From positions 62,001 to 126,000 of the forward strand of contig NZ_JAJTTF010000003.1 in NCBI RefSeq assembly GCF_021341785.1: a stretch of 64,000 nucleotides of DNA, written 5' to 3'. Source of the DNA: Microbacterium sp. Au-Mic1. GTDB taxonomy: Bacteria; Actinomycetota; Actinomycetes; Actinomycetales; Microbacteriaceae. Below the pieces are notes generated by a model. It made no database searches. It had not been told where the DNA came from and was given only the letters and a program-made list of their open reading frames with translations. Both the position numbers and the translations under genes were made by a program. Below are positions 17,821 to 27,458 of the stretch, piece by piece; within the stretch, counting starts at the first letter, position 1; each line of letters starts with the position of its first letter.

Positions 17821-17873
17821 GGTCGTGGACTCGTGATTCAGATTAGCGAGCGTTAACTGAAATGTCCACGACC
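17821..17873 (-). promoter_or_regulatory. TetR-type operator flanked by a 10-bp inverted repeat
   Basis: TTAGCGAGCGTTAA at 17843-17856 is an imperfect palindrome resembling operators of actinobacterial TetR regulators of acyl-CoA genes. It sits in the loop of an exact inverted repeat, GGTCGTGGAC at 17821-17830 and GTCCACGACC at 17864-17873. The operator is about 50 bases upstream of the carboxylase start and the repeat follows the nucleosidase gene, so the repeat may also be that gene's terminator. No TetR gene for this operon lies adjacent. Confidence 0.5.
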
Positions 17874-17895
17874 GGTCACGGACGGGTGTGCGCTC

Positions 17896-18453
17896 TCAGA
17901 CGCCGTACTCCTCGCGGATCCGCTCGCGCAGCTGCACGCTGCACGCTGCGACGGTCTCGTCCCAGACGGTGGTCGCGCCGTCCTGCGCGGTGTCGGAGAT
18001 CGCGCGCAGCACCCGGATCGGCACGGCGAACTGGTCGGCGACCCAGACGTAGGCGTAGGTCTCCATGTCGACGAGCACCCCGCCGAGGCCGCGGATCCGC
18101 TCGACGACTGCGACGTCGTCGACGAAGCTGTCGCCGGTCGCGATGACGAGGCCTTCGCGACCGGTCGCCACGCGCGGCGGCAGCGAGACATGCTGCCCGA
18201 TCACGCCGTCCAGGTCCTGCACGTCGTGCTGGATCGCGGCGGTGATCTCGTAGACGCCGCCGGGGAGGGCGGGATCCACGCCGCCCGCCGTGCCGACGAC
18301 GACGATCTCCTCGTAGGCGGTGGCATCCAGTGCGCGGGTGAGGCCGTAGGCGGCCTTGAGCTTGCCGGGGCCGGTCACGAGCCGGTCGAAGCCCGGAAGC
18401 TCCTCGGGGAAGGCCTGCAGTTCGGACGCGAGGGCGGCGACGAGGAGTCTCAT
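17896..18453 (-). CDS. 5'-methylthioadenosine/S-adenosylhomocysteine nucleosidase-like
   Basis: A 185-residue nucleoside phosphorylase-fold protein with [12 protein letters not shown] in the ribose/phosphate loop and [10 protein letters not shown] carrying the conserved Glu that contacts the ribose. It would split adenine from methylthioadenosine or S-adenosylhomocysteine. It is about 45 residues shorter than E. coli MtnN, but this short form is common in actinobacteria. Start ATG 18453 has GGATGGAGG upstream. A futalosine-type hydrolase is the alternative. Confidence 0.75.
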   Translation of the reverse strand: MRLLVAALASELQAFPEELPGFDRLVTGPGKLKAAYGLTRALDATAYEEIVVVGTAGGVDPALPGGVYEITAAIQHDVQDLDGVIGQHVSLPPRVATGREGLVIATGDSFVDDVAVVERIRGLGGVLVDMETYAYVWVADQFAVPIRVLRAISDTAQDGATTVWDETVAACSVQLRERIREEYGV

Positions 18454-18547
18454 GCCTCCATCCTCGCAGGCGCCGCCGGGGCCGCGTCGGCGTTCACGCG
18501 CGCGAAACGTGGCCGTTGGATACTGGTTCCACGACCGAAGGAGAAGC

Positions 18548-19366
18548 ATGAGCCTGCAGCAGGAGATCGCCGTCGATCTCGGGGTGCGCCCCGACATCGA
18601 CCCCGCCGCCGAGATCGACCGCCGGATCGGCTTCCTCGTCGACTACCTCCGGCACACCGGCGCCAAGGGATACGTGCTGGGGATCTCGGGCGGACAGGAC
18701 TCGACGCTCGCCGGGCGCCTCGCGCAGCTCGCCGTCGAGAAGGTGCGCGCCGAGGGGGGAGAGGCGACCTTCATCGCCGTGCGCCTGCCCTACCGGGTGC
18801 AGCACGACGCCGACGATGCGACCGCCGCGATGGCGTTCATCTCCGCCGACGAGGGCGTCGAGGTCAACATCGAGCACGGGGTCGACGGCCTCGAGAACGA
18901 CTTGGAGGCGGCGGGCCTGGAGGACGTCGCCGACTTCCACCGCGGCAACATCAAGGCGCGCCTGCGGATGGTCACCCAGTACGCGATCGCCGGACAGCGC
19001 GGCATGCTCGTGATCGGCACGGATCACGCGGCAGAGGCGGTGACCGGCTTCTTCACGAAGTTCGGCGACGGGGCGGCCGACCTCACGCCGCTCGCCGGGC
19101 TCACCAAGCGGCAGGGGAGGGCGCTGCTGCTGGCGCTCGGGGCTCCGGATCGCCTGGCCTACAAGGTGCCGACGGCCGACCTGCTCGACGGCACACCGGG
19201 CCGGGCCGACGAGGATGAGCTCGGCCTCACGTACGAGCAGATCGACGACTTCCTCGAGGGGCGGCAGGTCGAGGCGGGTGCGGCGGAGCGCATCGAGGCG
19301 CGCTACCTCGCGACCTCGCACAAGCGCCGACAGCCGGTCACGCCCGACGACACCTGGTGGCGCTGA
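18548..19366 (+). CDS. nadE: Ammonia-dependent NAD+ synthetase
   Basis: This 272-residue enzyme completes NAD+ synthesis by amidating deamido-NAD with ammonia. It has the ATP pyrophosphatase loop [15 protein letters not shown], the NaAD region [13 protein letters not shown], and the metal-binding turn [19 protein letters not shown]. The length equals E. coli NadE (275), and there is no glutaminase domain, so free ammonia is the donor. AAGGAG lies six bases before ATG 18548. A long nested hairpin follows the gene. Confidence 0.95.
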   Translation: MSLQQEIAVDLGVRPDIDPAAEIDRRIGFLVDYLRHTGAKGYVLGISGGQDSTLAGRLAQLAVEKVRAEGGEATFIAVRLPYRVQHDADDATAAMAFISADEGVEVNIEHGVDGLENDLEAAGLEDVADFHRGNIKARLRMVTQYAIAGQRGMLVIGTDHAAEAVTGFFTKFGDGAADLTPLAGLTKRQGRALLLALGAPDRLAYKVPTADLLDGTPGRADEDELGLTYEQIDDFLEGRQVEAGAAERIEARYLATSHKRRQPVTPDDTWWR

Positions 19367-19406
19367 GCGCGTCCCCCTCCGGCTTCCCCCCCCGCTCCCT
19401 GCTGGG

Positions 19407-19486
19407 CGTTTCCCTCCCCTGCCCGGCTTTCCCTCCCCTGGTGGGCGTTGCTGCGGGGAGGGAAAGACGGCGGGAGGAGGGAAACG
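19407..19486. terminator. Nested purine/pyrimidine inverted repeat downstream of nadE
   Basis: An outer stem pairs CGTTTCCCTCC (19407-19417) with GGAGGGAAACG (19476-19486), and an inner stem pairs CTTTCCCTCCCC (19427-19438) with GGGGAGGGAAAG (19455-19466). The two left arms are near copies of each other, and so are the two right arms. Strand-asymmetric polypyrimidine/polypurine runs are unusual here. It lies 40 bases past nadE and about 80 before the next gene, so a terminator is the simplest reading. Confidence 0.55.
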
Positions 19487-19567
19487 TCGGAGATCGGTGG
19501 TGTCCCCGCCCCCGTCTAGGGTCGAAGCGACGGCCCGATCGGTCGCCCCCCGACGACAGGAGCCCTC

Positions 19568-22500
19568 GTGCGCGTGATCACTGCTTCCGCATCCGATCAG
19601 AACGTCGGATCCGACCGGAAGCGCGTGATCTGGAGCGCCACGGATCTGAAGCTCGCGGCGGAGTGCGAGTTCGCCTGGGTCCGCGCGGTCGATGCCAAGC
19701 TCGGGCGGGTCGAACCGGTCGAGGATCCCGAGGACGCCACGCTCGCCCGCGCTGCGGCGATGGGCGATGCGCATGAGCTCGTGGTGCTGGACGACTACAT
19801 CGCGGAGCGGGGGCGTTCCGTCGACGGCGGACCGGGCGTGATCGAGCTACCCAAGGTCTCCTCGACCGATGCCGAGGCTCTCGCCGGCGTTGTCGAGGAC
19901 ACGCTGCGCGCGCTGCGGTCGGATGCGACGGTGATCTACCAGGCCGCGTTCTCCACCCCCGAGTTCGTCGGGTTCGCCGACTTCCTGCTCCGCGATCCCG
20001 ACGGGCGTTGGCGTGTGCAGGACTCGAAGCTCGCCCGCACCGCGCGGGTCACCGCGCTCATGCAGCTGGCGGCATACGTCGATCAGCTCGACAGGGCAGG
20101 CATCCCCCGTTCCGACGAGGTGGATCTGATCCTCGGCGATCGCAGCATCTCGACGCATGCGGTGAGCGATCTGCTGCCGCTGTTCCATGTGCGCAGGGCC
20201 CGTCTGCGCGCGCTCATCGCCGACCGTCGCATCGACGAGGGCGCGGCGGGTGCTCCGCTCGCCTGGGGCGACGACCGCGGCGGCCTGCAGATCGTCGCGT
20301 GCGGGCGCTGCGCCACGTGCGAGCTCGAGGTGGTGGCGCACCGCGACCTGCTGCTCGTCGCGCGCATGCGCCCGGTGCAGCGCGCCCGGCTCCGTGCGGC
20401 GGGGATCAGGACCATCGACGACCTCGCCGTGACAGAGGATGCGCCGGAGGGCATGAACGTCGAGACGTTCGAGGCGCTTCGCGCCCAGGCCCGGCTGCAG
20501 CTCGCCGCGATGGCGGCGGAGGCGGCCGCAGAGGACGCCGCGCAGGGGCACGGTGACGCCGCCGCGCATCCGGTGCCGCCGTTCGAGGTGGTCTCCGCGG
20601 CAGCGATCGGGCTGATGCCGCGGCCCAGCCGTGGCGATCTGTTCTTCGACTTCGAGGGGGATCCGCTCTACACCGAGCCGGGCGAGGGTCAGCCCTGGGG
20701 GCTCGACTACCTGTTCGGCTGGGTCGACGACGCCGAGCAGTACACCGCACTCTGGGCGCACGACTTCGCGGCCGAGAAGCGGGCGCTGCTCGACTTCCTC
20801 GATTTCGTCGCCGCGCGGCGAGCGGCGCACCCCGACATGCACATCTACCACTACGCCCCCTACGAGACCTCGCACCTGCAGAACATGGCGGAGCGCTACG
20901 GCGTGGGCGAGGCCACGGTCGACCGGCTGCTGCGGGAAGGGGTGTTCGTCGACCTGTACCCGCTGGTGCTGCGGACCGTGCGGATCGGGTCGCGGTCGTA
21001 CTCGATCAAGAAGCTCGAGCCGCTCTACATGGGTGCCGAGGTGCGCACGAGCGACGTGCAGAAGGGCGACGACTCGATCGTCCAGTACGTGCAGGCTCGA
21101 GGGCTCGCCGCGTCGGGTCGCACGGCCGAGGCGGACGGGATCCTGGCCGACCTCGCGGACTACAACCGCTACGACTGCGTCTCGACCCGGCGGCTGCGCA
21201 ACTGGCTCGTGGGCCTCGCCCGCGAGGCGGGGGTGCTGCCGGCGCCGCCGGACGAGCCCGAGACGCGCGCTTACGAGCCCGCGCCGCTCTCGCTCGCGCT
21301 GCAGGCCGAGGGGCAGCGCGTGCAGGATGAGGCGCGGAGCGCGGGTGCGACCGGGCCCGCGCTCGAGCAGGCCGGCCAGTCCCACCGGGTCGCCGCCGCG
21401 GCGATCGACTACTTCCCGCGCGAGGCGAAGAGCTTCTGGATCTCGCATTTCCAGCGTCTGCGCGAGCCGGTGACCCTGTGGGAGTCCACGCGCGACGTGC
21501 TGCGGGTGGATCCCGACCGTTCGGCGGTCGTGCAGGACTGGGGCACGGACGAGGGCGCCCGCGCCGTCACGCGTCTGATCGACCTGCACGGAGAGGTCGC
21601 TCCCGGCAGCACCCTGAACGCGGGCGGAAGTCCGTTCGCCCTGTACGAGGCCCCTGCGCCGTTCTTCGGGGAGTTCCCCGCACGCGTGATCCACGTGCCG
21701 CACGAGGTGGAGGTCGTCGAGGTGCTCGACGACGGCTACCGGATCCGCGAGCGCTCGATCGGCGGGCAGACCTGGGACGAGCTGCCGCTCGCCCTCACCC
21801 CGGCCTCCCCGCCCCGCGTGAACTCCCTGCAGGGCGCGATCGAGGAGTGGGCCGGATCCGTGCTGTCGGCGGCCCCGGCGTTCCCGCAGGATGCGGCGAC
21901 CGACGTGCTGCGCCGCCTGGTGCCGCGGACCGTGTCGGGTGCGCCGCTGCCTGTTCTGGAGACGGGGCCGGACGGGCGCTCGGACCGGAGCTCCGACGCC
22001 GCTGACGGCGCCACGTCGCCGGACTCCGATCTTCCGGAGGCCGCCGACGGCATCGTGCGGGGTGTGCTCGACCTCGACCGCAGCTACCTCGCGGTGCAGG
22101 GCCCCCCGGGCACGGGCAAGACCTACACGGCATCGCATGTGATCGCCCGGCTCGTGAACGAGCACGGGTACCGCATCGGCGTGGTCGCGCAGTCGCACGC
22201 GATCGTGGAGAACCTGCTCGAGCGGGTGGTCGCGGCGGGTGTTCCGGCCGCGCAGGTGGCGAAGGCGCCGAAGGATCCGCACGGATCGGAACCCGTCTTC
22301 ACCGCGATCCGCAAGGACGGCATGGCCGCGTATCTCGCCGAGCAGAGCGCGGCGGGCCTCGGCTGCGTGGTGGGAGGCACGGCCTGGGACTTCTCGAGCA
22401 CCAGACGAGTCCAGCGCGGCGAGCTCGATCTGCTCGTGATCGACGAGGCGGGGCAGTTCTCGCTCGCCTCCACGATCGCGGTGGCGGTGTCGGCGCAGCG

Positions 22501-23320
22501 GCTGCTGCTGCTCGGCGATCCTCAACAGCTGCCTCAGGTGAGTCAGGGCACGCACCCCGAACCCGTCGACACGTCGGCGCTCGGCTGGGTCATGCACGAC
22601 AAGGCGGTCATCGACCCGGCGCACGGAGCGTTCCTCGCCCGTTCCTGGCGGATGCATCCGGAGGTCGCGGCCCCGGTCTCGCGGCTCGCCTACGCGGGCG
22701 CGCTGGCGTCGGCGCCCGGTACCGAGCGGCGAATGATCGACGGCATCGACCCGGGGCTTCACGTGCAGCCGATCCGTCATCGCGGCAACGCCACGCAGTC
22801 GCCGGAGGAAGCCGCGGAGGTCGTCCGCATCGTGGGCGCGCTGGTCGGGCGGGACTACACCGACGGCATGGCGGGGGCGCCACCGCGCCCGCTCGCGCAG
22901 GCCGACATCATCGTCGTCGCGCCGTACAACGCGCAGAAGCAGCTGATCCTCGATACGCTCGCCGACGCCGGCTTCGGCGACGTCGCGGTGGGCACGGTCG
23001 ACAACTTCCAGGGCAGGGAGGCGGTGGTCTCCATCACGTCGCTGGCCGCATCGAGCGGGCGCGACGCCCCGCGCGGGCCGGAGTTCCTCCTGCTGCAGAA
23101 TCGGCTGAACGTGGCGATCTCACGCGCCAAGGTCGCCGCGTACCTCGTGCACTCGCCGGCTCTGCTGGACGACCTGCCGTGGACGCCCGAGGGCGTCGCT
23201 CGGCTGAGCGCGTTCGCGCACCTCGTCGGGGCGGATCGGGACGGCGCCGACGACGGCGCCGACGACGAGTTCGGGACGTCCCGTGTTGACGGTGTGAGTC
23301 GGCCTCAGACGGTGCCGTAG
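19568..23320 (+). CDS. RecB-like nuclease / RNase H-like / DNA2-type helicase fusion (TM0106 family)
   Basis: A 1250-residue protein of three parts. Residues 1-260 are a RecB/Cas4-like nuclease with Cys33 and a CGRCATC cluster near 244-250, the four-cysteine pattern of iron-sulfur nucleases, and a catalytic-type VQDSKLA. A short helix-hairpin-helix ([15 protein letters not shown]) follows. Residues about 355-560 are a YprB-like RNase H fold with [16 protein letters not shown] and YDCVSTRRL. Residues about 830-1230 are a superfamily 1B helicase: [50 protein letters not shown]. The overall role is unknown; DNA repair or defence is possible. It converges with upp, overlapping by 16 bases. Confidence 0.85.
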   Translation: MRVITASASDQNVGSDRKRVIWSATDLKLAAECEFAWVRAVDAKLGRVEPVEDPEDATLARAAAMGDAHELVVLDDYIAERGRSVDGGPGVIELPKVSSTDAEALAGVVEDTLRALRSDATVIYQAAFSTPEFVGFADFLLRDPDGRWRVQDSKLARTARVTALMQLAAYVDQLDRAGIPRSDEVDLILGDRSISTHAVSDLLPLFHVRRARLRALIADRRIDEGAAGAPLAWGDDRGGLQIVACGRCATCELEVVAHRDLLLVARMRPVQRARLRAAGIRTIDDLAVTEDAPEGMNVETFEALRAQARLQLAAMAAEAAAEDAAQGHGDAAAHPVPPFEVVSAAAIGLMPRPSRGDLFFDFEGDPLYTEPGEGQPWGLDYLFGWVDDAEQYTALWAHDFAAEKRALLDFLDFVAARRAAHPDMHIYHYAPYETSHLQNMAERYGVGEATVDRLLREGVFVDLYPLVLRTVRIGSRSYSIKKLEPLYMGAEVRTSDVQKGDDSIVQYVQARGLAASGRTAEADGILADLADYNRYDCVSTRRLRNWLVGLAREAGVLPAPPDEPETRAYEPAPLSLALQAEGQRVQDEARSAGATGPALEQAGQSHRVAAAAIDYFPREAKSFWISHFQRLREPVTLWESTRDVLRVDPDRSAVVQDWGTDEGARAVTRLIDLHGEVAPGSTLNAGGSPFALYEAPAPFFGEFPARVIHVPHEVEVVEVLDDGYRIRERSIGGQTWDELPLALTPASPPRVNSLQGAIEEWAGSVLSAAPAFPQDAATDVLRRLVPRTVSGAPLPVLETGPDGRSDRSSDAADGATSPDSDLPEAADGIVRGVLDLDRSYLAVQGPPGTGKTYTASHVIARLVNEHGYRIGVVAQSHAIVENLLERVVAAGVPAAQVAKAPKDPHGSEPVFTAIRKDGMAAYLAEQSAAGLGCVVGGTAWDFSSTRRVQRGELDLLVIDEAGQFSLASTIAVAVSAQRLLLLGDPQQLPQVSQGTHPEPVDTSALGWVMHDKAVIDPAHGAFLARSWRMHPEVAAPVSRLAYAGALASAPGTERRMIDGIDPGLHVQPIRHRGNATQSPEEAAEVVRIVGALVGRDYTDGMAGAPPRPLAQADIIVVAPYNAQKQLILDTLADAGFGDVAVGTVDNFQGREAVVSITSLAASSGRDAPRGPEFLLLQNRLNVAISRAKVAAYLVHSPALLDDLPWTPEGVARLSAFAHLVGADRDGADDGADDEFGTSRVDGVSRPQTVP

Positions 23321-23937
23321 AGGCGGTCGCCGGCGTCGCCGAGGCCGGGCACGATGTACCCCTTCTCGTTCAGGCGCTCGTCGAGAGCGCCGAGCACGAG
23401 CGTGACGTTGCGGTCGCCCACCAGGCTCTCGATCGCCGCCACGCCCTCGGGCGTGCCGAGCAGGCAGATCGCCGTGACGTCGTCCGCGCCGCGATCGAAC
23501 AGGAACTGGATCGCGGCGGCGAGTGATCCGCCGGTCGCGAGCATCGGGTCGATCGCGAAGCACTGGCGGCCGCTGAGGTCGTCGGGCAGGCGCTCGGCAT
23601 AAGTGGTCGGCTCGAAGGTCTCCTCGTCGCGGACCATGCCGAGGAAGCCGACCTCGGCCGTGGGCAGCAGCTTGACCAGGCCCTCGAGCATGCCGAGACC
23701 GGCGCGCAGGATCGGGACGACGATCGGCCGCGGCTCCGAGATCTTCACGCCCATGGTCGTGGTGACCGGAGTGGTGATCTCGATGGGACTCACCCGCACG
23801 TTGCGCGTCGCCTCGTAGGCGAGCAGCGTCACGAGCTCCTCGGTGAGCTGGCGGAACACCGGCGACGGGGTGCGCGCATCGCGCAGCACCGACAGCTTGT
23901 GGGTGATGAGGGGGTGGTCGGCGACGTGCACACGCAT
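23305..23937 (-). CDS. upp: Uracil phosphoribosyltransferase
   Basis: A 210-residue enzyme that makes UMP from uracil and PRPP (pyrimidine salvage). The PRPP motif [17 protein letters not shown] and the C-terminal uracil-binding [12 protein letters not shown] are intact, and length matches the family (about 208). Its 3' end overlaps the helicase gene. A TAGCCT box six bases before the ATG suggests a leaderless transcript. Confidence 0.96.
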   Translation of the reverse strand: MRVHVADHPLITHKLSVLRDARTPSPVFRQLTEELVTLLAYEATRNVRVSPIEITTPVTTTMGVKISEPRPIVVPILRAGLGMLEGLVKLLPTAEVGFLGMVRDEETFEPTTYAERLPDDLSGRQCFAIDPMLATGGSLAAAIQFLFDRGADDVTAICLLGTPEGVAAIESLVGDRNVTLVLGALDERLNEKGYIVPGLGDAGDRLYGTV

Positions 23938-23943
23938 AGGTAC

Positions 23944-23949
23944 AGGCTA
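23944..23949 (-). promoter_or_regulatory. -10 box for leaderless upp transcript
   Basis: On the minus strand TAGCCT is followed by six bases and then the upp ATG, so transcription would begin at or next to the start codon. No Shine-Dalgarno sequence fits in that space. The same spacing is seen at proC, the ArsR-type gene at 33154 and the GntR gene at 57618. Confidence 0.45.
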
Positions 23950-24062
23950 CTTCGCCCGGGCCGCCGTGCGTTGCGCGGATTCTCGGTGGAGCGGGGAGCG
24001 CTCGATCGGGTCGGGCTTCTCCGGCGCACGGCGATTGCGCGCCTGTGGCGCGCGCGTGCGCG

Positions 24063-24263
24063 TCACAGGGTGGTGCCGGCGAGGAAGTGCCAGCCCAGCC
24101 ACCACCAGACGACGATCACCGCGATGCGCACGGAGCGGTCATCGAGCAGCCGGTCGAACAGTGCGGTGGTGGTCGCCTCCGCATCCGCGCGCCGGATCCG
24201 CCACGTCGCCAGCACGAGCAGAGCGGCGCACAGCCCGAAAGCGGCGACGCTGAGGAGCGTCAC
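24063..24263 (-). CDS. Small two-helix membrane protein, DUF6186-like
   Basis: A 66-residue protein starting with GTG that overlaps the stop of the gene before it (GTGA). It has a helix at about residues 3-20, a charged loop containing ATTTALFDRLLDDRSVRIA and a second helix with VVWWWLGWHFL. The pattern matches the short actinobacterial DUF6186 family, of unknown function. It is co-transcribed with the membrane protein upstream. Confidence 0.7.
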   Translation of the reverse strand: MTLLSVAAFGLCAALLVLATWRIRRADAEATTTALFDRLLDDRSVRIAVIVVWWWLGWHFLAGTTL

Positions 24264-24853
24264 CGCCGTGCTCCCGCCCGCAGCAGGAAGACGCCGCCCG
24301 CCAGCCAGACCGCCGCGAACAGGATCCTGCCCGGCGCGCCGTCGAGCAGCGGATCCATCAGATCGCTGAGCGCAGACGAAGGCGCATCGGGGTGGATCCG
24401 GCTGAGGATGAACTGCACGAGCTCCCACAGGCAGCCGGCGACCACCAACCCGCTCCACACCCAGGCCAGCCGGCGCAGGTCGGGCGTCCAAGGCTGCGGT
24501 CCTGCGGGTGCGCCGGGCCAGGCCAGCGCAACGGCGGCGATCCCGATCGCGGTCACGGCGGCCACCATGCCGCTGCCGTGGCGGGGGAGCAGGCCCACGA
24601 CGAGTCCTGCGAGCGCGGCCCCTCCCACGATCATCCGCAGCGGCGCGGGGCGCGTGCGTGTGGGCGGTGCCCACCGGGCTGCAACGACGAGCAGGGCCGC
24701 GCCGAAGAACACGATCGCGTCGAACCACTGGGCGCGCACGATCTGGACCGCGCCGATCAGCACCAGCACCGTGATCCAGCACAGGACGGGCCAGGGCAGC
24801 GCGCGAGACCGGCGGCCCCCGGCCCCCGTGTCTGCATCCGTCTGAGCGCCCAT
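24260..24853 (-). CDS. Hypothetical polytopic membrane protein
   Basis: A 197-residue protein with about six hydrophobic segments (beginning LCWITVLVLIGAVQIV) and a short cytoplasmic N-terminus. The start ATG 24853 has GGAGGAGGGG upstream. I recognise no catalytic motif. It forms a two-gene unit with the DUF6186-like protein and is divergent from tadA. Confidence 0.7.
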   Translation of the reverse strand: MGAQTDADTGAGGRRSRALPWPVLCWITVLVLIGAVQIVRAQWFDAIVFFGAALLVVAARWAPPTRTRPAPLRMIVGGAALAGLVVGLLPRHGSGMVAAVTAIGIAAVALAWPGAPAGPQPWTPDLRRLAWVWSGLVVAGCLWELVQFILSRIHPDAPSSALSDLMDPLLDGAPGRILFAAVWLAGGVFLLRAGARR

Positions 24854-24966
24854 GACACCCCTCCTCCGCATGCTACTCACGCGACGCCGGGGAGGGGCGG
24901 GTTCCGGGGTCGGCCAACCGCGACGCGACGCGGCCCTGCGGCTAGGCTCGACCGTCGGGAGGACCG

Positions 24967-25434
24967 GTGAGCGTAGCAGGATCCATGACGGACGATACGG
25001 CGATGGGCCGCGCCCTCGCGCTCGCCGCCGAGGCCGCCGTCGCAGGCGAGATCCCCGTGGGCGCCGTCGTGCTCGACCCGAGGGGACGGCCGATCGCCGA
25101 GGGGCGTAACAACCGCGAGGAGACGACGGATCCGACCGGTCATGCCGAGATCGTCGCGCTGCGCGCGGCCGCTGCGGCGCACGGATCCTGGAACCTCACC
25201 GGCTGCACGCTCGTCGTCACGATGGAGCCGTGCGTGATGTGCGCCGGCGCCATCCTGCAGTCCCGGCTCGCTCGCGTGGTGTTCGGTGCCTGGGATGAGA
25301 AGGCGGGGGCCGCCGGCTCGCTCTACGACGTGCTGCGCGATCGCCGGCTGCCGTATCGGGCCGAGGTCGTCGGCGGGCTCCGCGAGGCCGAGGCCGTGAC
25401 GCAGCTGCGCGCGTTCTTCGCCGAACGGCGCTGA
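24967..25434 (+). CDS. tadA: tRNA adenosine(34) deaminase
   Basis: This 155-residue zinc deaminase converts adenosine 34 to inosine in the tRNA-Arg(ACG) anticodon. The cytidine-deaminase signature is complete: THAE-type GHAEIVALRAA with the proton-shuttling Glu, and TMEPCVMCAGAI with the two zinc cysteines. GTG 24967 follows GGGAGG by four bases; ATG 24985 is an alternative. It is divergent from the membrane protein pair. Confidence 0.93.
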   Translation: MSVAGSMTDDTAMGRALALAAEAAVAGEIPVGAVVLDPRGRPIAEGRNNREETTDPTGHAEIVALRAAAAAHGSWNLTGCTLVVTMEPCVMCAGAILQSRLARVVFGAWDEKAGAAGSLYDVLRDRRLPYRAEVVGGLREAEAVTQLRAFFAERR

Positions 25435-25473
25435 CTCCGGCCGCAGCTGTCCCCGGGGTGCTGACGGCCGCGG

Positions 25474-26361
25474 TCAGGCCTTCGGACGTCGCGATGCCAG
25501 CCGGGCCAGGCGCTGCACGGCGAACAGATACGCCTGCGCGCGGGGATCGAAGTACCCGCGGCGCCGTTCGCCGTGCTCGTCGACCTCGGTCTGGGACGCG
25601 TGACCTTCGGTGGCCTCGCCCTGCTCATCCGTCCCCGGGATGGAGCCGCCGTCCGAGGAGTAGACGATCGCGCCCTCGATGTCGCGGGGGTCGACCGGGT
25701 GCGCGCCGAGCCGTCCGAGGGGCGCGGTGGCGTCGCTCGAGGACTCCGTGGCGTAGAACGAGAAGGAGCGCTTCGAGATGGCCTCCGCCACCGCGTCGGC
25801 GGCCATGCGCGTCATCCCCGCCGAGGCGATGGAGAACGCCATGGAGACGGGGCCCGCGCCGTCCATGAGCACGAGCTCGCCGAAGAGGGTGGACGAGTAC
25901 GAGTACGCGAGCATCGCGATGCGCGCCCGGGGATGGCGGTGCCGGATCCGCACCAGGTCGCCGGCCAGCCGCGCCGCGCCGACTGTCGCGTGCTTGGTCG
26001 CGAGCGCCGACAGATGGGTGCCGGAGTCGTACCCGAACCAGGCGATCGTGGCGATGCGGACGGATCCGCCCCGCAGCGCACTGGCGCGGATGACGTCGGC
26101 GCACAGCCGCTGGGCGATGCCCGCCCAGCCCGGGAAGGCGGCGAGATCCGTGTCGATCCCGTGCAGGACGACCACGATCAGCTCGGCCGCGTCGAAATCG
26201 CCGAACGCCACCGCGGCGCGGGGTTCCTCGCCCTCGAAGAACAGCGAGATCAGCTGCGCCTGCGGATCCGCGCGCAGCACGTCCTGCACGTGCTGCAGCT
26301 TGCTGCGCGCGTCTGCGGACACCGTGGGATCGGCGAGCGCCTCGGCGAGCGGATCGACCAC
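25474..26361 (-). CDS. Putative alpha/beta hydrolase, DUF1023-like
   Basis: A 295-residue protein whose middle part resembles actinobacterial DUF1023 hydrolases: LIVVVLHGIDTDL near residues 60-72, RIATIAWFGYDSG, and a nucleophile-elbow-like MLAYSYSSTLFGEL in which the usual final glycine of G-x-S-x-G is replaced by serine. A C-terminal acidic and basic linker (EQGEATEGHASQTEVDEHGE) precedes a helix. No signal peptide is visible. The substrate is unknown; it lies 15 bases downstream of the cation transporter gene and may be co-transcribed with it. Confidence 0.7.
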   Translation of the reverse strand: MVDPLAEALADPTVSADARSKLQHVQDVLRADPQAQLISLFFEGEEPRAAVAFGDFDAAELIVVVLHGIDTDLAAFPGWAGIAQRLCADVIRASALRGGSVRIATIAWFGYDSGTHLSALATKHATVGAARLAGDLVRIRHRHPRARIAMLAYSYSSTLFGELVLMDGAGPVSMAFSIASAGMTRMAADAVAEAISKRSFSFYATESSSDATAPLGRLGAHPVDPRDIEGAIVYSSDGGSIPGTDEQGEATEGHASQTEVDEHGERRRGYFDPRAQAYLFAVQRLARLASRRPKA

Positions 26362-26376
26362 AACGGATCCGCCTGG

Positions 26377-27348
26377 TCAGTCGGCCGAACGCAGCACGAA
26401 CGCGTCGGTGGACGGGGACGGATCCAGGGCGGGCCGGTAGATGTCGGGCTCGAGATAGATCACCCGTGCCGCCGGCACGGACTCGCGGATGCGGACCTCG
26501 ATCGCGTCGATGTCGTCGGCGGCCGCGCGCACGGTCTTGTCCGAGGTGAGGGCGATCTTCGCCGCGACGAGCAGTTCGTCGGGGCCGAGGTACAGGGTCT
26601 TGATGTGGATGAGCTTCTCGACCTCGCCACCCGCCAGGATCGCGTCGACGATCCGGTCGTAGTCGGCCTCGTTCGCGCCTTCGCCGACCAGCAGGCTCTT
26701 CGTCTCGATGCCGAGCGCGATCGCGATGAGCACGAGCAGCAGTCCGATCATCAGCGTGCCGAGCGCATCGAAGACCGGATTGTGGGTGATCAGCGTGAGA
26801 CCGACGCCGAGGAGCGCGAAGAGCAGGCCCACGAGTGCCCCGGTGTCCTCCAGCAGCACGACCGGAAGCTCAGGCGCCTTGGCGCGGCGGATGAACGACA
26901 CCCACGACTGCCCCTTCGGGCGCACGTGGTTGCTCTCGCGGATGGCGGTGCGCAGCGAGAACGACTCCAGCACGATCGAGACGACCAGCACGGCGATCGG
27001 CACCCACCACCAGGTCTTGTCGAGCTCATGCGGTTCGACGAGCTTCTGCACGCCCTCGTAGATCGCGAACAGACCTCCGACCGAGAACAGGATGATCGAC
27101 ACGACGAACGCGTAGACGTAGCGCTCGCGCCCGTAGCCGAAGGGGTGCTCCCGGTCGGCGCGACGGCGCGCCTTGCGTCCGCCGAGCATGAGCAGCAGCT
27201 GGTTGCCGGAGTCGGCCACCGAGTGGATCGCCTCCGCGAGCATCGACGCGGACCCCGTGAGGAGCCAGGCCACGAGCTTCGCGACGGCGATGCCCATGTT
27301 CGCGAGGAACGCCGCCAGGATCGCCTTGCCGCCACCGGATGCACTCAT
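26377..27348 (-). CDS. Cation diffusion facilitator (CDF) transporter
   Basis: A 323-residue proton-driven metal antiporter. It has the CDF features: IHSVADSGNQ in TM2 and LEDTGALVGLLFA in TM5 with the His/Asp metal site, the HPFGYGRERYVYAF loop, and a cytoplasmic C-terminal domain (LVAAKIALTSDKTVRAAADD). The HPFGYGRE motif and length resemble the ZNT9-like group, which exports Zn2+ or other divalent ions. No metal regulator is adjacent. Confidence 0.9.
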   Translation of the reverse strand: MSASGGGKAILAAFLANMGIAVAKLVAWLLTGSASMLAEAIHSVADSGNQLLLMLGGRKARRRADREHPFGYGRERYVYAFVVSIILFSVGGLFAIYEGVQKLVEPHELDKTWWWVPIAVLVVSIVLESFSLRTAIRESNHVRPKGQSWVSFIRRAKAPELPVVLLEDTGALVGLLFALLGVGLTLITHNPVFDALGTLMIGLLLVLIAIALGIETKSLLVGEGANEADYDRIVDAILAGGEVEKLIHIKTLYLGPDELLVAAKIALTSDKTVRAAADDIDAIEVRIRESVPAARVIYLEPDIYRPALDPSPSTDAFVLRSAD

Positions 27349-27446
27349 GTCACGAGTCTATGCGGGGCGGCGGGGCGCATGACGGGCCCGGCCGTCGACG
27401 ACACCGCGGTCGGACGTCGGCCCTGCCGCCGCACGGATAGGGCTCG

Positions 27447-27452
27447 TAGGAT
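27447..27452 (+). promoter_or_regulatory. -10 box for leaderless proC transcript
   Basis: TAGGAT lies exactly six bases before the proC ATG at 27459 and no Shine-Dalgarno sequence is present, so the mRNA probably starts at the start codon. Confidence 0.5.
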
Positions 27453-27458
27453 GGCCGC

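Noticed and set aside
19386..19393. An eight-C run as a phase-variation tract
   Set aside because: It is noncoding, short, and about 175 bases upstream of the next start, so slippage there would not change a reading frame.
19847..22780. A 977-codon minus-strand open frame over the helicase
   Set aside because: It lies entirely within the nuclease-helicase gene, whose motifs are complete on the plus strand.
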